A stretch of DNA of 5,703 nucleotides, taken from contig CAMWTG010000186.1 in assembly GCA_947177115.1 (NCBI GenBank), forward strand, positions 1 through 5,703, in the 5' to 3' direction. The DNA is from an uncultured Clostridia bacterium (GTDB lineage Bacteria > Bacillota > Clostridia > Oscillospirales > Oscillospiraceae). Positions 5,326 through 5,703 of the stretch are shown here, piece by piece. The translations under genes and the position numbers were made by a program. The notes below the pieces were generated by a model. It had not been told where the DNA came from. It saw only the letters and a list, made by a program, of their open reading frames with translations, and did no database searches. Position 1 is the first letter of the stretch, and every line of letters starts with the position of its first letter.

Positions 5326-5703
5326 TCAGATGCCGCACAGCTCCTCATCCAGCCAGGTATCTGTGGGCGAAAGAAGCCTGGTAAAAGGACGGGCGTTATC
5401 GGCATCGTCCTTGCTCTGGTGAAACTTGAAGACAGTCTCTCCGCCGGGCAGCCTGCAGATGATCTCGATCTTCCCCCTGGGATGGCTCATAGCGTAGCGG
5501 ACAGACTTGCCGAAACCGTTCTGTCTGGCCTTGGCAGCATCCACGATACGGATGCCCTCCTCAATCGGCACCTGGAAACGTTCCTTCACCCCCGTCACCG
5601 GACGGCACTGGAATATGTAGTAGGGCGCTGCACCTACCCGCGTCAATTTGGACAGCAATTCTCCCAGCACCTGGCCGCTGTCGTTGACACCCCGCAGCAG
5701 GAC
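5326..5703 (-). CDS. KamA-family radical SAM protein (lysine 2,3-aminomutase-like), C-terminal part
   Basis: The gene enters from the right edge; the window holds its last 125 codons, ending in TGA at 5326-5328. LLRGVNDS near the edge, followed by GAAPYYIFQCRPVTG and FQVPIEEGI, is the C-terminal half of the barrel in the lysine 2,3-aminomutase family, whose members use S-adenosylmethionine, a 4Fe-4S cluster and PLP to move an amino group from the alpha to the beta carbon. The tail (GKIEIICRLPGGETV, then FKFHQSKD and DTWLDEEL) fits a KamA-like subgroup whose substrate is not always lysine. The CxxxCxxC cluster motif would be off the window and could not be checked. The gene lies 75 nt upstream of the AraC remnant on the same strand. 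Family confident; exact substrate (lysine, glutamate or other) not determinable. Confidence 0.85.
   Translation of the reverse strand, partial: VLLRGVNDSGQVLGELLSKLTRVGAAPYYIFQCRPVTGVKERFQVPIEEGIRIVDAAKARQNGFGKSVRYAMSHPRGKIEIICRLPGGETVFKFHQSKDDADNARPFTRLLSPTDTWLDEELCGI

Noticed and set aside
1..5703. CRISPR arrays, tRNA or rRNA genes, toxin-antitoxin or phage genes
   Set aside because: No regularly spaced repeats, no tRNA cloverleaf or rRNA signatures, and no such protein families were seen on reading both strands.

Overview
The window looks like a chromosomal segment from a GC-rich anaerobic Firmicute, plausibly an Oscillospiraceae-type gut clostridium (Flavonifractor / Oscillibacter / Intestinimonas-like). 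The basis is strong AGGAGG-type ribosome binding sites, clear sigma-A-type promoters, a clostridial-type MarR regulator, a KamA-family radical SAM enzyme and a CoA-dependent threonine-to-glycine pathway. The taxonomic placement is an inference from gene content and style, not from a marker gene.

Layout from left to right. Positions 1-180 hold no gene, only small hairpins and an A/T-rich tract. A strong promoter with two palindromic operator-like sites (181-230) drives a MarR-family regulator (247-681, + strand). Twelve bases after its stop lies a 161-bp element with near-perfect ~30-bp terminal inverted repeats (694-854), which has the architecture of a MITE. The Shine-Dalgarno sequence of the next gene, a small zinc-ribbon RNHCP-domain protein (873-1304, + strand), begins 4 bp beyond the element. 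A perfect 14-bp hairpin (1325-1356) lies in the convergent intergenic gap.

The minus strand carries a compact three-gene operon transcribed right to left: tdh (threonine 3-dehydrogenase, 3293-4330), a GNAT acetyltransferase (2640-3269) and kbl (glycine C-acetyltransferase, 1425-2612). Gaps are 23 and 27 nt, and a textbook TTGACA-17-TATACT promoter lies upstream. Tdh oxidises L-threonine to 2-amino-3-oxobutyrate, and Kbl cleaves that with CoA to glycine and acetyl-CoA. The GNAT between them is the unusual member. It could use the acetyl-CoA that Kbl makes, possibly on the amine side product aminoacetone, but its substrate is unknown.

Upstream of tdh is about 300 bp without a convincing gene, then a broken AraC-family regulator (4700-5250, minus strand). 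This remnant has a frameshift lying exactly at a perfect 14-bp inverted repeat and lacks its whole C-terminal DNA-binding region. The right edge holds the C-terminal part of a KamA-family (lysine 2,3-aminomutase-like) radical SAM protein running off the window (5326-5703, minus strand).

Most of the window is ordinary amino-acid catabolism. The points worth a second look are the GNAT inside the Tdh/Kbl operon, the MITE wedged between marR and the RNHCP gene, the paired operators on the marR promoter, and the palindrome-associated frameshift in the AraC remnant. I see no convincing evidence of a wholly new system.
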